A stretch of DNA of 42,380 bases from Lachnospiraceae bacterium (GTDB taxonomy: Bacteria; Bacillota; Clostridia; Lachnospirales; Lachnospiraceae), in contig CAADYR010000158.1 in NCBI GenBank assembly GCA_900753305.1, positions 1 through 42,380 on the forward strand. Direction: 5' to 3'. The notes beneath the pieces are model-generated. The model did not search any database. It was given only the letters and a program-made list of their open reading frames with translations, and was not told where the DNA came from. Positions 24,069 to 32,575 of this stretch are shown piece by piece (positions within the stretch are counted from its first letter, which is position 1; the number at the start of each line of letters is the position of its first letter). The position numbers and the translations under genes are program-made.

Positions 24069-25250
24069 TTAGTCTCTCTCAACGATTGTAGAGCAGCCCA
24101 TACCGCCACCGATACAAAGTGTTGCAAGACCCTTCTTAGCATCTCTCTTCTGCATCTCATGAAGCAGTGTAACAAGGATACGGCATCCGGAAGCTCCAAC
24201 AGGGTGTCCAAGTGCGATAGCACCACCGTTTACATTCAATACATCATTGGAGAATTTCAGATCAGCCTGTACTGCTAATGACTGTGCTGCGAATGCTTCG
24301 TTAGCTTCGATCAGGTCGAAATCATTAATATCCATACCAGTCTTAGCAAGAACCTTCTTTGTAGAAGCTACAGGACCTACGCCCATGATAGAAGGATCTA
24401 CACCGCCAAGAGCACCAGCTACCCATGTAGCCATAGGCTTAACACCTAATTCCTTAGCTTTCTCTTCGCTCATAACAACGATTGCTGCTGCACCGTCATT
24501 GATACCTGAAGAGTTAGCTGCTGTTACGATTCCGTCTGGTTTGAAAGCAGGACGTAACTTGGCGATGCTTTCCTTTGTTGTACCAGGACGAGGACCTTCA
24601 TCTGTATCTACAATGATTGTTTCTTTCTTCTTCTTAACTTCTACAGGAACGATTTCATCCTTGAACTTGCCTTCAGCCATAGCCTTCTCGCACTTCTGCT
24701 GTGACCATGCTGCAAACTCGTCAAGCTGTTCTCTTGTAAGACCATACTTCTCTGCTACGTTCTCTGCTGTGATACCCATATGATAGTTGTTGAATGCATC
24801 CCATAATGCATCGTTAACCATGGTATCTACTAATGTAGCATTGTTCATTCTATATCCATAACGTCCCTGCATAGCAGCGTAAGGAGCCATAGACATGTTC
24901 TCCATACCACCTGCAACAACGATATCAGCATCTCCTGCCTTAATCATCTGTGCAGCCATGTTTACACAGTTCAGACCAGAACCACATACAACGTTAACTG
25001 TAACTGCCGGTGTTTCGATAGGAAGTCCAGCCTTTAAAGCTGCCTGACGTGCTACGTTCTGTCCTAAACCAGCCTGGATAACACATCCCATATATACATG
25101 ATCAACCTGCTCAGGAGCTACGCCTGCTCTCTTAAGAGCTTCCTTAATTACAATAGAACCAAGTACTGGTGCCGGAGTTGTGCTTAATGCACCGCCCATA
25201 GTACCGATTGCTGTACGACATGCGCCTGCTAATACGATTTTCTTTGACAT
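24069..25250 (-). CDS. thl: Acetyl-CoA acetyltransferase (thiolase)
   Basis: Thiolase joins two acetyl-CoA to acetoacetyl-CoA, the first step of butyrate synthesis. The 393-residue protein carries the nucleophilic cysteine in VNVVCGSGLNCV, NGGAIALGHPVGASG with the catalytic His, and the second cysteine in LATLCIGGGMGC. The start (MSKKIVLAGACRTA) has GGAGG eight bases upstream. It is the first gene of the six-gene operon, whose promoter and Rex-like operator lie at 25321-25378. Confidence 0.96.
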   Translation of the reverse strand: MSKKIVLAGACRTAIGTMGGALSTTPAPVLGSIVIKEALKRAGVAPEQVDHVYMGCVIQAGLGQNVARQAALKAGLPIETPAVTVNVVCGSGLNCVNMAAQMIKAGDADIVVAGGMENMSMAPYAAMQGRYGYRMNNATLVDTMVNDALWDAFNNYHMGITAENVAEKYGLTREQLDEFAAWSQQKCEKAMAEGKFKDEIVPVEVKKKKETIIVDTDEGPRPGTTKESIAKLRPAFKPDGIVTAANSSGINDGAAAIVVMSEEKAKELGVKPMATWVAGALGGVDPSIMGVGPVASTKKVLAKTGMDINDFDLIEANEAFAAQSLAVQADLKFSNDVLNVNGGAIALGHPVGASGCRILVTLLHEMQKRDAKKGLATLCIGGGMGCSTIVERD

Positions 25251-25284
25251 TACCAATTCCTCCATTTGTTTTAAAAGAGTTTCT

Positions 25285-25303
25285 GCCCACGGCTACCGTG
25301 GAC
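25285..25303 (-). promoter_or_regulatory. Leader hairpin of thl mRNA
   Basis: GTCCACGG-TAG-CCGTGGGC on the minus strand is an 8-bp stem (one G-U) in the thl leader, about 35 bases before the start codon. No T-run follows; a role in stability is possible. Confidence 0.45.
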
Positions 25304-25320
25304 ATACGTTTTACGCTTGA

Positions 25321-25338
25321 TTGTTATTTTTATCACAA
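25321..25338. promoter_or_regulatory. Rex-like operator in the thl leader
   Basis: TTGTTATTTTTATCACAA is a TTGTTA-N6-TCACAA dyad. It combines the clostridial (TTGTTA/TAACAA) and bacillar (TTGTGA/TCACAA) forms of the Rex site and starts about five bases after the predicted transcription start, where binding would block elongation or initiation. A second, imperfect TTATCACATTGTTA lies in the promoter spacer. Confidence 0.6.
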
Positions 25339-25349
25339 TCATTGTCATT

Positions 25350-25378
25350 ATTTTATCACATTGTTAAAAAAAAAGCAA
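25350..25378 (-). promoter_or_regulatory. Predicted SigA promoter of the thl-etfA operon
   Basis: On the minus strand TTGCTT (25378-25373) and TAAAAT (25355-25350) are 17 bases apart in an AT-rich context, with a start near 25343. A perfect TTTGTTAACAAA palindrome lies further upstream (25404-25415). Confidence 0.6.
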
Positions 25379-25437
25379 TCTATTTATACCGGATATTCGA
25401 TATTTTGTTAACAAATTTTTATCAGCTTTTTTGTTGA

Positions 25438-26490
25438 TTATTCAGAGGAATCCTGTGTTCCATCCTTTATACTCTTTTCATAGGATTCTACTGCCGGATC
25501 GCGCATTCCATACTGCCTCTTCCATTCCTTTGTCGCATCATCACGCACGACTTTGCTCCGATGTGCGTGCAAAAACTGTGCAAGCTGGTAGAAATCTATC
25601 CATATTTCATTATCACACTCTTTCTGGGATTCATCAAAAATAAGCTGCAATCCTACATGCAAATGGACTGTCTCAATATTATTTACATTCTCTGTATCAC
25701 TGTAGCCGGTGTGCCCCATATAACCGATCACATCTCCGGCAGTTACAATATCCCCTATTTCCAACCCCTCTGCATAAGGTCTGTTCTGTCTTAAGTGTGC
25801 ATAATAGTAATATCTTTTCTTATCAAAACTCCGAATACCGATACGCCAGCCTCCATATCGATTCCACCCGAGAGCTTCCACATATCCTGATTCGGTTGCT
25901 ATGATCGGGGTTCCCACAAGTCCCATCATATCATGTCCCAGATGAGGTCTGCGATACCCGAAGCTTCTCGATGCACCAAAGTCATCATAATCCTGATAGT
26001 CAAATCCTTCCGCTATGGGAGAATAGGCTTTCAGTCCGTATTGGTGTTCCCATGCTGTCTGACCATCGAACTTTTCACCTTCTATTTCATATTCTCCTAA
26101 CATTCCTCCCAATACTGCATTATATGCTTCATAATAGTATGTGAAATGTTTGTATTTCTGTGTCAGTTTTTCATAACTTGTTGTCTGATCCGCTAAAGCC
26201 TGTGCCACCTCTTCTATATACTTCAATGATTTATCATTGAACTCTCCGCCACCTTTTACCGCAGCATAGGCAAGCAACGTGATCCAGTTAAGGTGTACTT
26301 CATCCCGGTAGCTTTCTATATCCAGCATACATGCTTTTTTCAATGCCTGTGTGCTGGCATTGAATTCAACCCACTTAATGTAATCCCCATCTGCGGCAAC
26401 TGCTGCTTCGTTTTGTCTGATTTGGTATAAAACTGCTCCAATGCATATTACAAATGCCACGATACCGATTAATTCAAGTCTTTTTTTCAC
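25438..26490 (-). CDS. M23 family metallopeptidase, membrane-anchored
   Basis: The 350-residue protein has an N-terminal membrane segment (LELIGIVAFVICIGAVLYQI, about residues 4-23), a helical middle part, and an M23/LytM-like zinc peptidase domain (about 180-290). Zinc ligands are seen in HLGHDMMG (HxxxD) and in the later VHLHVGLQ, with YAHL between. The domain likely cleaves peptidoglycan cross-bridges outside the membrane. The start is GTG with GAGGT five bases upstream. The C-terminal tail after the catalytic domain is charged. A related sporulation or envelope role is possible but not shown. Confidence 0.85.
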   Translation of the reverse strand: MKKRLELIGIVAFVICIGAVLYQIRQNEAAVAADGDYIKWVEFNASTQALKKACMLDIESYRDEVHLNWITLLAYAAVKGGGEFNDKSLKYIEEVAQALADQTTSYEKLTQKYKHFTYYYEAYNAVLGGMLGEYEIEGEKFDGQTAWEHQYGLKAYSPIAEGFDYQDYDDFGASRSFGYRRPHLGHDMMGLVGTPIIATESGYVEALGWNRYGGWRIGIRSFDKKRYYYYAHLRQNRPYAEGLEIGDIVTAGDVIGYMGHTGYSDTENVNNIETVHLHVGLQLIFDESQKECDNEIWIDFYQLAQFLHAHRSKVVRDDATKEWKRQYGMRDPAVESYEKSIKDGTQDSSE

Positions 26491-26554
26491 ATGCTACCTC
26501 ATATTTTTACACCATTATTGCAATATATGAAACAACATTCCCCAATATGTAAAA

Positions 26555-26580
26555 CAGGTACCGGATTACTCCGATACCTG
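26555..26580 (-). terminator. Terminator of hpf
   Basis: On the minus strand CAGGTATCGGA and TCCGGTACCTG form an 11-bp stem (one G-U) with a GTAA loop, followed by TTTTAC. It lies about 30 bases after the hpf stop. Confidence 0.8.
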
Positions 26581-26607
26581 CTACTATTGTCTTTCATTCA
26601 ATTGTTA

Positions 26608-27141
26608 TTAATTTTCAGGCTCGATCAATCCGTATGTATTGCCTTTACGCTTATATACTACATTGACCTCATCTGTCTCAGCATTGCAGAATACAAAGAA
26701 ATCATGTCCTAACAATTCCATCTGAATACATGCATCTTCTGCATACATAGGTTTAATATCAAATTTCTTTGTACGAACGATTTTGATCTCGTCCTCGTCT
26801 TCTTCTATTTCCTTATTCAGGAAATCGGTTCTTAAACTTGCTGCACCTGCCTGCTGTTCTGCTCTGAATTTATTCTTGTACTTCTTTAACTGTCTCTCTA
26901 TCACTTCTGCGGCAAGGTCTATAGATACATACATATCGTTGCTGACCTGCTCGGAACGAATGATATTTCCCTTAATAGGAATCGTGACCTCGATCTTCTG
27001 TCTTTCCTTCTCAACACTAAGTGTTGCGTGTACCTCCGTTTCTGGTGTGAAGTATTTCTCCAGCTTACCAATCTTGTCCTCTACTGCTGCCTTTAAGCCA
27101 GCCGTTACATCGATGTTCTTTCCGCTGATAATAAATTTCAT
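26608..27141 (-). CDS. hpf: Ribosome hibernation promoting factor, long form
   Basis: HPF binds the 30S decoding region and drives 100S ribosome dimers in stationary phase. The 177-residue protein has the N-terminal S30AE/YfiA domain (MKFIISGKNIDVTAGLK, about 1-100) and the C-terminal dimerisation domain (about 120-177, with VRTKKFDIKPM and LGHDFFVFCNAETDEVNVVYKRK), so it is the long type. The start at 27141 fits the family; the in-frame extension upstream is not conserved-looking. A good promoter is at 27258-27285. Confidence 0.95.
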   Translation of the reverse strand: MKFIISGKNIDVTAGLKAAVEDKIGKLEKYFTPETEVHATLSVEKERQKIEVTIPIKGNIIRSEQVSNDMYVSIDLAAEVIERQLKKYKNKFRAEQQAGAASLRTDFLNKEIEEDEDEIKIVRTKKFDIKPMYAEDACIQMELLGHDFFVFCNAETDEVNVVYKRKGNTYGLIEPEN

Positions 27142-27257
27142 GATGCCACATCCCTTCGTACTTATTCTCATAAGCAGTTTTAACAACTTATGATATATGG
27201 AGCATTTTACAGAATACAATAGATTGTATCTCTAACCATCTCCTATATTGTATATTG

Positions 27258-27285
27258 ATTATAACATATCCTGTAATTTTTTCAA
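27258..27285 (-). promoter_or_regulatory. Predicted SigA promoter of hpf
   Basis: TTGAAA (27285-27280) and TATAAT (27263-27258) on the minus strand are 16 bases apart, giving a start near 27251 and a leader of about 110 bases. Confidence 0.65.
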
Positions 27286-27468
27286 TGTTTTTTGTGCTAT
27301 TTTCCAAATTTAATAGTAAAGGAATAAAATTTTTATACATTTTTCGACATTAAAAAAGTCAATGTCTTTTTCCCTTTTTTTTACAAAAAAGCAAATTTTA
27401 TGAGTCATGCACAAAACGTCCGTTTGTAAATTAACCGTAAAAAATCCACCTCTTTTTCATATTTTTTA

Positions 27469-27539
27469 TGTGGATAATGTGGATAACTTGGTGTATAAGT
27501 CTATTTTTCAATGTTTCCGACTTTTTTTGATGTGGATAT
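27469..27539. promoter_or_regulatory. Cluster of three DnaA-box-like 9-mers
   Basis: Two perfect TGTGGATAA boxes (complement of TTATCCACA) lie head to tail at 27469-27477 and 27478-27486, and TGTGGATAT is at 27531-27539, all in the same orientation in AT-rich DNA. No dnaA or dnaN is near, so this is not an obvious origin. DnaA titration or regulation of hpf is possible. Confidence 0.5.
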
Positions 27540-27652
27540 TTTGTGAACGTATAAAAAAATGACTGTTGTGTCACAAATACAATTTCTATCAATTTTGTGC
27601 ATTCTGCTAATAACAGTTTTTATTATTTGAACCACACCATTAATAATGAATC

Positions 27653-27679
27653 TAAAAAAGCGGTATCTCACGATACCGC
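27653..27679 (-). terminator. Terminator of the SH3/NlpC-P60 gene
   Basis: GCGGTATC and GATACCGC form an 8-bp stem with a four-base loop, followed on the minus strand by TTTTTTAG. Confidence 0.88.
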
Positions 27680-27703
27680 CTCCCTAATCTATGTTCCATA
27701 TAT

Positions 27704-29206
27704 TTAAAAAATTCTTCTTACTGCAAGAATACTTCTGTAATTTGCATTTGAAATAATAATTCCTGTCTTGCTGGTACTTGCATGTACAATCTGTCCATTG
27801 CCAATGTAGAGAGCTACATGTCCTGAATAACATACAATATCACCCGGCTGTGCATTTGCCAGTCCACCTACATCATATCCCTTGCTTCTTAAGGCTGATG
27901 AAGAATGTGGCAGGCCTACACCAAAGTTCGCATATACGCTCATTACAAATCCTGAACAGTCTGTTCCATTTGTAAGACTGGTGCCACCATATACATACGG
28001 GTTGCCAACGAACTGTGTTGCATAGTCAATAACTGCTTTACCCATTTCACTGCCTGCTGAACTTGCTGCTGTAACCTGCGCTGCTTCGATCACAGCTTCT
28101 GTCTGAGCCTGCTTCTGTGTAGTCTGTTCTGCTGCCTGTGTTGCTCTGGCTGCCTCTGTAGCCTGTGCTGCTGCTCTGGCTTCTTCACGTTCCTTTGCTT
28201 CTTCAGCTAATCTGGCTTCCTCTTCTTCCTTAGACTCTGCATGTACAAAATCTGTTCTCAGATTTACATACTCTCTGGATACATAGCCATCACCTTCTTC
28301 GATTGCTACCTTTACCCATCCGTCAAGTTCCTCAACCACTACAAGTTCTTCTTCAATAGGAACCAGACCTAATACTGCTGAATCTGTACTTGCTTCCTGT
28401 CTAACCTTAAGAGTAGTTGTATTAACAACTGCATATGTTGTTCCTACTTCCTTTGCAAGTGCCTGTGCCTCATCACCTGTTACACAGTACTCAGCTTTAA
28501 CATATCCTGAACAATTACCTGATGTAATCTTATACCATCCATCAACTTCTTCTTCAAATTCACCTACAGATTTATCATAAAGCTTACCTACGATCTCTCC
28601 TTCTTCGCTTGGAATGCTTCTGACATTGACATAGTTATTAACTCTCGCTATAACAAGTCCTCTGAAATCCTGTTCATCCTCAGATGCTGTCTCTGTAGTC
28701 TCCTCTGTTTCCTCTTCCGTGGTTTCCTCTTCCGTGGTTTCTTCCTCAGTAGTCTCTTCTTCCGTATCTGCTTCTGATTCAGATTCTTCCGTAGATTCCT
28801 CCGTCGTTTCTTCTTCATAGATGTCTGTTGCAGAGAAACCAGCACTTAAACTGTCTGATGTTCCTTTATCTGAACTGTCTGATACAGAATCCACTAAAGC
28901 ACGAACTGTATCGGAATCAGCTACTGTTGTTTCTTCCTGAGCAGGTTCTTCTGCCATTGCTACTTTCTCAGCAGCAATAACAATATTGGGCTGTATACCG
29001 GACGCACTCTCCAGATATGCAATATTCTGGATAACTTCCTGTGTAAGCTCCTGTATTGTAGTACCTTCCTCCAGTACAACTGCAATTCCTGCTGCCGGTA
29101 ATGTGGAAGGCTGACTGATCTTTGCCTGTATAGAAGTATAATATCCGGAAAGAGCAAATGTACCAGCTAAAGCACACGCTGCAATCCTTATACCATGTTT
29201 ATTCAT
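27704..29206 (-). CDS. Secreted NlpC/P60 cell wall hydrolase with two SH3b domains
   Basis: The 500-residue protein has a signal peptide (MNKHGIRIAACALAGTFALSG), a Glu/Thr-rich low-complexity segment with TTEEE repeats (about 130-175), two SH3b domains (around VNVRSIPSEEGEIVGKLYD and LKVRQEASTDSAVLGLVP), an Ala/Gln/Glu-rich linker (about 325-370) and a C-terminal NlpC/P60 domain. The catalytic Cys is in GTDCSGFVMSVY, with His residues in YSGHVALYIG and IVHAS. It should cleave peptidoglycan stem peptides in the wall. The promoter region has TGTTAC repeats that resemble WalR sites. Confidence 0.93.
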   Translation of the reverse strand: MNKHGIRIAACALAGTFALSGYYTSIQAKISQPSTLPAAGIAVVLEEGTTIQELTQEVIQNIAYLESASGIQPNIVIAAEKVAMAEEPAQEETTVADSDTVRALVDSVSDSSDKGTSDSLSAGFSATDIYEEETTEESTEESESEADTEEETTEEETTEEETTEEETEETTETASEDEQDFRGLVIARVNNYVNVRSIPSEEGEIVGKLYDKSVGEFEEEVDGWYKITSGNCSGYVKAEYCVTGDEAQALAKEVGTTYAVVNTTTLKVRQEASTDSAVLGLVPIEEELVVVEELDGWVKVAIEEGDGYVSREYVNLRTDFVHAESKEEEEARLAEEAKEREEARAAAQATEAARATQAAEQTTQKQAQTEAVIEAAQVTAASSAGSEMGKAVIDYATQFVGNPYVYGGTSLTNGTDCSGFVMSVYANFGVGLPHSSSALRSKGYDVGGLANAQPGDIVCYSGHVALYIGNGQIVHASTSKTGIIISNANYRSILAVRRIF

Positions 29207-29262
29207 CCATTTCTTCCTCCAACGTGAATAGAATTACCCTCATAAATTATTTGTACAATCTT

Positions 29263-29329
29263 TGTTACGATTTGTTACAAATTTATTACACCCAAAAAAT
29301 AAATTAACATATATTGTAACAAATGTCAA
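29263..29329 (-). promoter_or_regulatory. Promoter and TGTTAC repeats before the wall hydrolase
   Basis: On the minus strand TTGACA (29329-29324) and TAATTT (29306-29301) are 17 bases apart. TGTTAC occurs at 29263-29268 and 29273-29278 on the plus strand, and TGTAAC at 29315-29320. Such repeats recall WalR boxes, but spacing does not fit the TGTWAH-N5-TGTWAH rule exactly. Confidence 0.5.
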
Positions 29330-29400
29330 GTTATGCAGTGTACCAATTTTAACCAGTGGAAGAGAAATTATGTTACCCGTTTTGTATATTTTGACGAATA

Positions 29401-30312
29401 TTACTGTCTTATTAAGTAATTTTGTGCCGAAGTGACAGCATTTGCCCCATCTGCGACAGCAGTAATGATCTGTCTGAGTGCTTTCTGCCTTATATCACCT
29501 GCTGCATATATGCCTGTTGCCGAGGTTCTGCAGGATTCATCCGCTATCACATATCCCTTCTCGTCCATCTCAACCAACCCCTTGTACATTTCTGTATTTG
29601 GCTGTATTCCAACCGCGATAAAGATACCATTTACTGCAAGTTCATTTGTTGAATTTTCCTGATTATGGTAAACTATAATTTTTTCTACCATATCATCACC
29701 TGTAATCTCTTTTACCTCACAATTCCACAGAATTTCCACATTTTCCATGGACATAAGCTTTTTCTGCAAACTATCTGCTGCACGCAGAGAATCTCTTCGA
29801 TGGATCAAATACACCTTTTGGCATAGTCCTGCGAGGAAAATCGCATCCTCAACTGCAACATCACCACCGCCTACAACTGCCACTGTTCTCTTTCGGAAAA
29901 AGGCACCATCACAAGTTGCACAATAAGACACTCCTGCACCTGCCAGTTTCATTTCACCTTCTACCCCCAGCATTGCATGTGCCGCACCTGTTGCCAGAAT
30001 AAGTGTCCTTGATTCAAAATCTCCCTCTTCTGTATGGACAATTTTTGTTTGTCCTTTATCTTCTATGGATAAAACATTTGCTGTGACAAAGTTTACTCCA
30101 AGCTTATCTGCATGTTCACGAAACTTTTCACTGATCTCGCTGCCACTATTCTGCGGCAGACCCAGATAATTATCTACCTCATAGGTTGTCAATACCTGTC
30201 CACCACTGATCGGGCTTCTGTCAATTACTGCCAGTGAAAGTCCAGCTCTTACACCGTAAATTGCAGCTCCAAGTCCTGCCGGGCCTGAACCAATAATTAA
30301 AATATCGTACAT
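29401..30312 (-). CDS. trxB: Thioredoxin reductase-like FAD/NAD(P)H oxidoreductase
   Basis: The 303-residue protein has the FAD motif ILIIGSGPAGLGAAIYG, the redox-active CATC in VSYCATCDGAFF, the NAD(P)H motif VVGGGDVAVEDAIFLA, and a C-terminal FAD loop IYAAGDIRQKALRQIITAVADGA. Length and order match low-molecular-weight thioredoxin reductases, but no thioredoxin gene is adjacent, so the partner is open. GGAGG precedes the ATG at 30312. The SDR gene ends one base upstream, so the two are co-transcribed. Confidence 0.85.
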   Translation of the reverse strand: MYDILIIGSGPAGLGAAIYGVRAGLSLAVIDRSPISGGQVLTTYEVDNYLGLPQNSGSEISEKFREHADKLGVNFVTANVLSIEDKGQTKIVHTEEGDFESRTLILATGAAHAMLGVEGEMKLAGAGVSYCATCDGAFFRKRTVAVVGGGDVAVEDAIFLAGLCQKVYLIHRRDSLRAADSLQKKLMSMENVEILWNCEVKEITGDDMVEKIIVYHNQENSTNELAVNGIFIAVGIQPNTEMYKGLVEMDEKGYVIADESCRTSATGIYAAGDIRQKALRQIITAVADGANAVTSAQNYLIRQ

Positions 30313-30313
30313 A

Positions 30314-31036
30314 TTAAATCCATCCTCCATCTAATGTTATGATTTGTCCGGTCAAATAATCATTTCCATCACATAACTGTACCACAAGCTGTCCAACCTC
30401 CTGTGGTCTTCCCATTCTGTCCGCCGGAATCTCATCTATTAATGCCTGTCTTTCTTCTTCGCTGAAACACTGGTTCATATCTGTATCAATTACACCACAG
30501 GCAATTGCATTTACCTGTATATTGCTTGGTCCTAATTCTTTGGCAAGTGCCCTGGTAAACGCATTCATACCGCCTTTAGATGCAGAATATGCCACTTCCA
30601 TAGAAGCGCCTACATTTCCCCAAACAGAAGAAATATTAATTATTTTGCCCTTTTGCTGCCGTATCATACCGGGTAATGCCTCTTTACAGGTAAGGAAACA
30701 ACTATCCAGATTCGTACGCATTACCTGCTGCCATTCCTCATAGGACATATCTGTCAACAGCCCAATATATGAGATTCCCGCATTATTGACAAGCACGTCT
30801 AATCTTGGAATCTCACTAAACATCTTCTGTACGGCTTTCTCCTCATAAACAGGAAAAGCGTAGCATTTGCAGGTAACCTGACAGCTATCCTCCAAATGAT
30901 ACGCCAGTTTCTCCAAGAGTTCCAGATTATGATGGCAAGTCAGATACAGATCATATCCTGCCTGCGCCAATGCGGTAGCAACTGCTGCCCCAATCCCCCG
31001 TGATGCTCCAGTCACCAATGCTTTTTTCCGTTCCAT
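30314..31036 (-). CDS. Short-chain dehydrogenase/reductase (FabG-like)
   Basis: The 240-residue protein has the SDR motifs: KALVTGASRGIGAAVATAL, DVLVNNAGISYIG, the catalytic Ser in IINISSVWGN and YSASKGGMNAFTRALAKEL, then VNAIACGVIDTDMN. It may act as a 3-oxoacyl-ACP reductase, but there is no fatty acid gene cluster here. Several ATGs lie close together (MMIIMERKK); I chose the last, which fits the family N-terminus, although AAAGG is better spaced for an earlier one. It is followed directly by trxB. Confidence 0.85.
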   Translation of the reverse strand: MERKKALVTGASRGIGAAVATALAQAGYDLYLTCHHNLELLEKLAYHLEDSCQVTCKCYAFPVYEEKAVQKMFSEIPRLDVLVNNAGISYIGLLTDMSYEEWQQVMRTNLDSCFLTCKEALPGMIRQQKGKIINISSVWGNVGASMEVAYSASKGGMNAFTRALAKELGPSNIQVNAIACGVIDTDMNQCFSEEERQALIDEIPADRMGRPQEVGQLVVQLCDGNDYLTGQIITLDGGWI

Positions 31037-31101
31037 AATAATCATCATGCCTTTCCGTGTGAAAAATTCATTTTTCACACTATACCCCGTCTTTTTGAAA
31101 C

Positions 31102-31422
31102 CTACTGATCCTGTGTACGTTCTTTACGCATAAACCTCATGCGCTGATAGTAATTATAAATACATAAAAATAAAATTGTTGGAATATTATACAATGCAAA
31201 ATGCAGAAAAGCTGTCAATGTATCTACTACAGCAATTCCATCCCTGATATTGTGCAGATTCTGTATCAGAAATATAACCGACAGTACAAATACTAGCATT
31301 GGAAGAATAAGCCCTCCAAATGTCCATCTCATTTTCGATACTGTCATCTGCAATACTATTGTAATTGCAAAAGCTGCTGCAACTAATATAATACTCCCTA
31401 AATTCCCCATTTTAATATCCAT
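31102..31422 (-). CDS. Small membrane protein of unknown function
   Basis: The 106-residue protein has three or four hydrophobic segments (LGSIILVAAAFAITIVLQM, LILPMLVFVLSVIFLIQNL, FLHFALYNIPTILFLCIY) and a basic C-terminus (QRMRFMRKERTQDQ). I do not recognise the family. AGGGGGAAAGG lies just before the ATG at 31422, so the upstream GTG start is unlikely. It lies 65 bases upstream of the SDR gene on the same strand. Confidence 0.65.
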   Translation of the reverse strand: MDIKMGNLGSIILVAAAFAITIVLQMTVSKMRWTFGGLILPMLVFVLSVIFLIQNLHNIRDGIAVVDTLTAFLHFALYNIPTILFLCIYNYYQRMRFMRKERTQDQ

Positions 31423-31502
31423 GCCTTTCCCCCTCACTAATACTCATTATAGCATATCTGTTCTGCGAATGGCAGTGACGATCCCCCTTTCTTCATGCTG
31501 CC

Positions 31503-32465
31503 CTAGAAAACAAATCTATTTTCTTCTGTAGATATCAATTCCTGTTCACGAAACAGGCTGTCAACTGCACTTTCATATACCGCCATTTTCTCTGCCTTTT
31601 GGATTTTCTTTCTATATTTATCCGGTTCTGCAAAAAGCCGGCTCATATAGAACCATAACTCTTTCATACGGTATAATGCATTTTTATCACCTGACAGGGT
31701 ATTCCGATAACCATTAAGGACTTCATCATGGAACTGTCTCAATGTCTTTTTGTCCATATTTTTACCAGTTCGGATCCTTATTGCCAGTCCGGGATCAGCA
31801 ATCAGTCCCCTGCCTAACATACATGCCTGTAACTTTGGAAAACGTTTCCTTATCTTATCATAATCCCCTGCATTAAAGATATCTCCGTTATAGCAGATCG
31901 GACAATCCAGTCGTTCAAAGGCTTCCTCTACCGCTTCCAAATGTGGTGTATTTTTGTAAAAGTCCTGTCTGACTCTCGGATGTATGATCAATTCTGAAAC
32001 AGGAAATCTTCGGTATACCTCCAAAAGATCCATCCATTCCTGCCACTGCTGTATACCGATTCTGGTCTTAATAGAAACAGGTATCGGTGATTTCTCATAT
32101 ATTTCATCCAAAAATTTTGTAAGTGCCAGCGTATCTTCCAACATACCTGCACCTTTATGCTTGGAGGTAACTGTTGCTGAAGGGCATCCGCAATTTAAGT
32201 TTACCTGCGTATATCCCATCTGTGCCAGCTCCTGTGCGGTCTTTAGGAAATCCTGAGCAGAAGCTGTCAGTATCTGTGGAACCACATCCAATCCCTCATT
32301 ATGTTCAGGCATAATATCCTGTATTTCCTTATGATTAAGTGTCTTATCCTTATGCGGCGACAGAAAAGGAGTATAATACCGGTCAACTCCACCAAAATAA
32401 TGTGCATGAGCCTTTCTATATATATAAGTAGTAACTCCCTCCAATGGAGCCATATCATATCGCAT
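31503..32465 (-). CDS. dus: tRNA-dihydrouridine synthase
   Basis: The FMN enzyme reduces uridine in tRNA D-loops. The 320-residue protein starts MRYDMAPLEGVTTYIYRKAH and has the catalytic cysteine region QVNLNCGCPSATVTSKHKGAG, then VSIKTRIGIQ, ELIIHPRVRQDFY, CYNGDIFNAGDY and MLGRGLIADPGLA. The C-terminal helical domain is present. The GGAGG site precedes the ATG. The Dus subtype (A, B or C) is not assigned. Confidence 0.93.
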   Translation of the reverse strand: MRYDMAPLEGVTTYIYRKAHAHYFGGVDRYYTPFLSPHKDKTLNHKEIQDIMPEHNEGLDVVPQILTASAQDFLKTAQELAQMGYTQVNLNCGCPSATVTSKHKGAGMLEDTLALTKFLDEIYEKSPIPVSIKTRIGIQQWQEWMDLLEVYRRFPVSELIIHPRVRQDFYKNTPHLEAVEEAFERLDCPICYNGDIFNAGDYDKIRKRFPKLQACMLGRGLIADPGLAIRIRTGKNMDKKTLRQFHDEVLNGYRNTLSGDKNALYRMKELWFYMSRLFAEPDKYRKKIQKAEKMAVYESAVDSLFREQELISTEENRFVF

Positions 32466-32575
32466 ACTTTTCCTCCGCTTTCAATATGCCTGTTGTTGTC
32501 TTGCCGGCAGATTTGTTTCTTATTGAAAGCATAAAATATGCCTCTATTACTTGTCAATATTTTTGCAAATATAAA

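Larger units (their letters stand above)
27142..27703. other. 562-bp AT-rich intergenic region with DnaA-box-like sites
   Basis: The gap between the NlpC gene and hpf has no ORF. From right to left it holds the NlpC-gene terminator (27653-27679), a very AT-rich stretch with three DnaA-box-like 9-mers (27469-27539), poly-T tracts, and the hpf promoter (27258-27285). Confidence 0.7.

Noticed and set aside
27469..27539. Chromosomal replication origin
   Set aside because: Only three boxes are seen and no dnaA, dnaN or rpmH lies in the window; kept only as a DnaA-box cluster.
29263..29320. Firm WalR operator before the NlpC/P60 gene
   Set aside because: TGTTAC units repeat, but the spacing departs from the WalR consensus, so it is kept only as a weak note.
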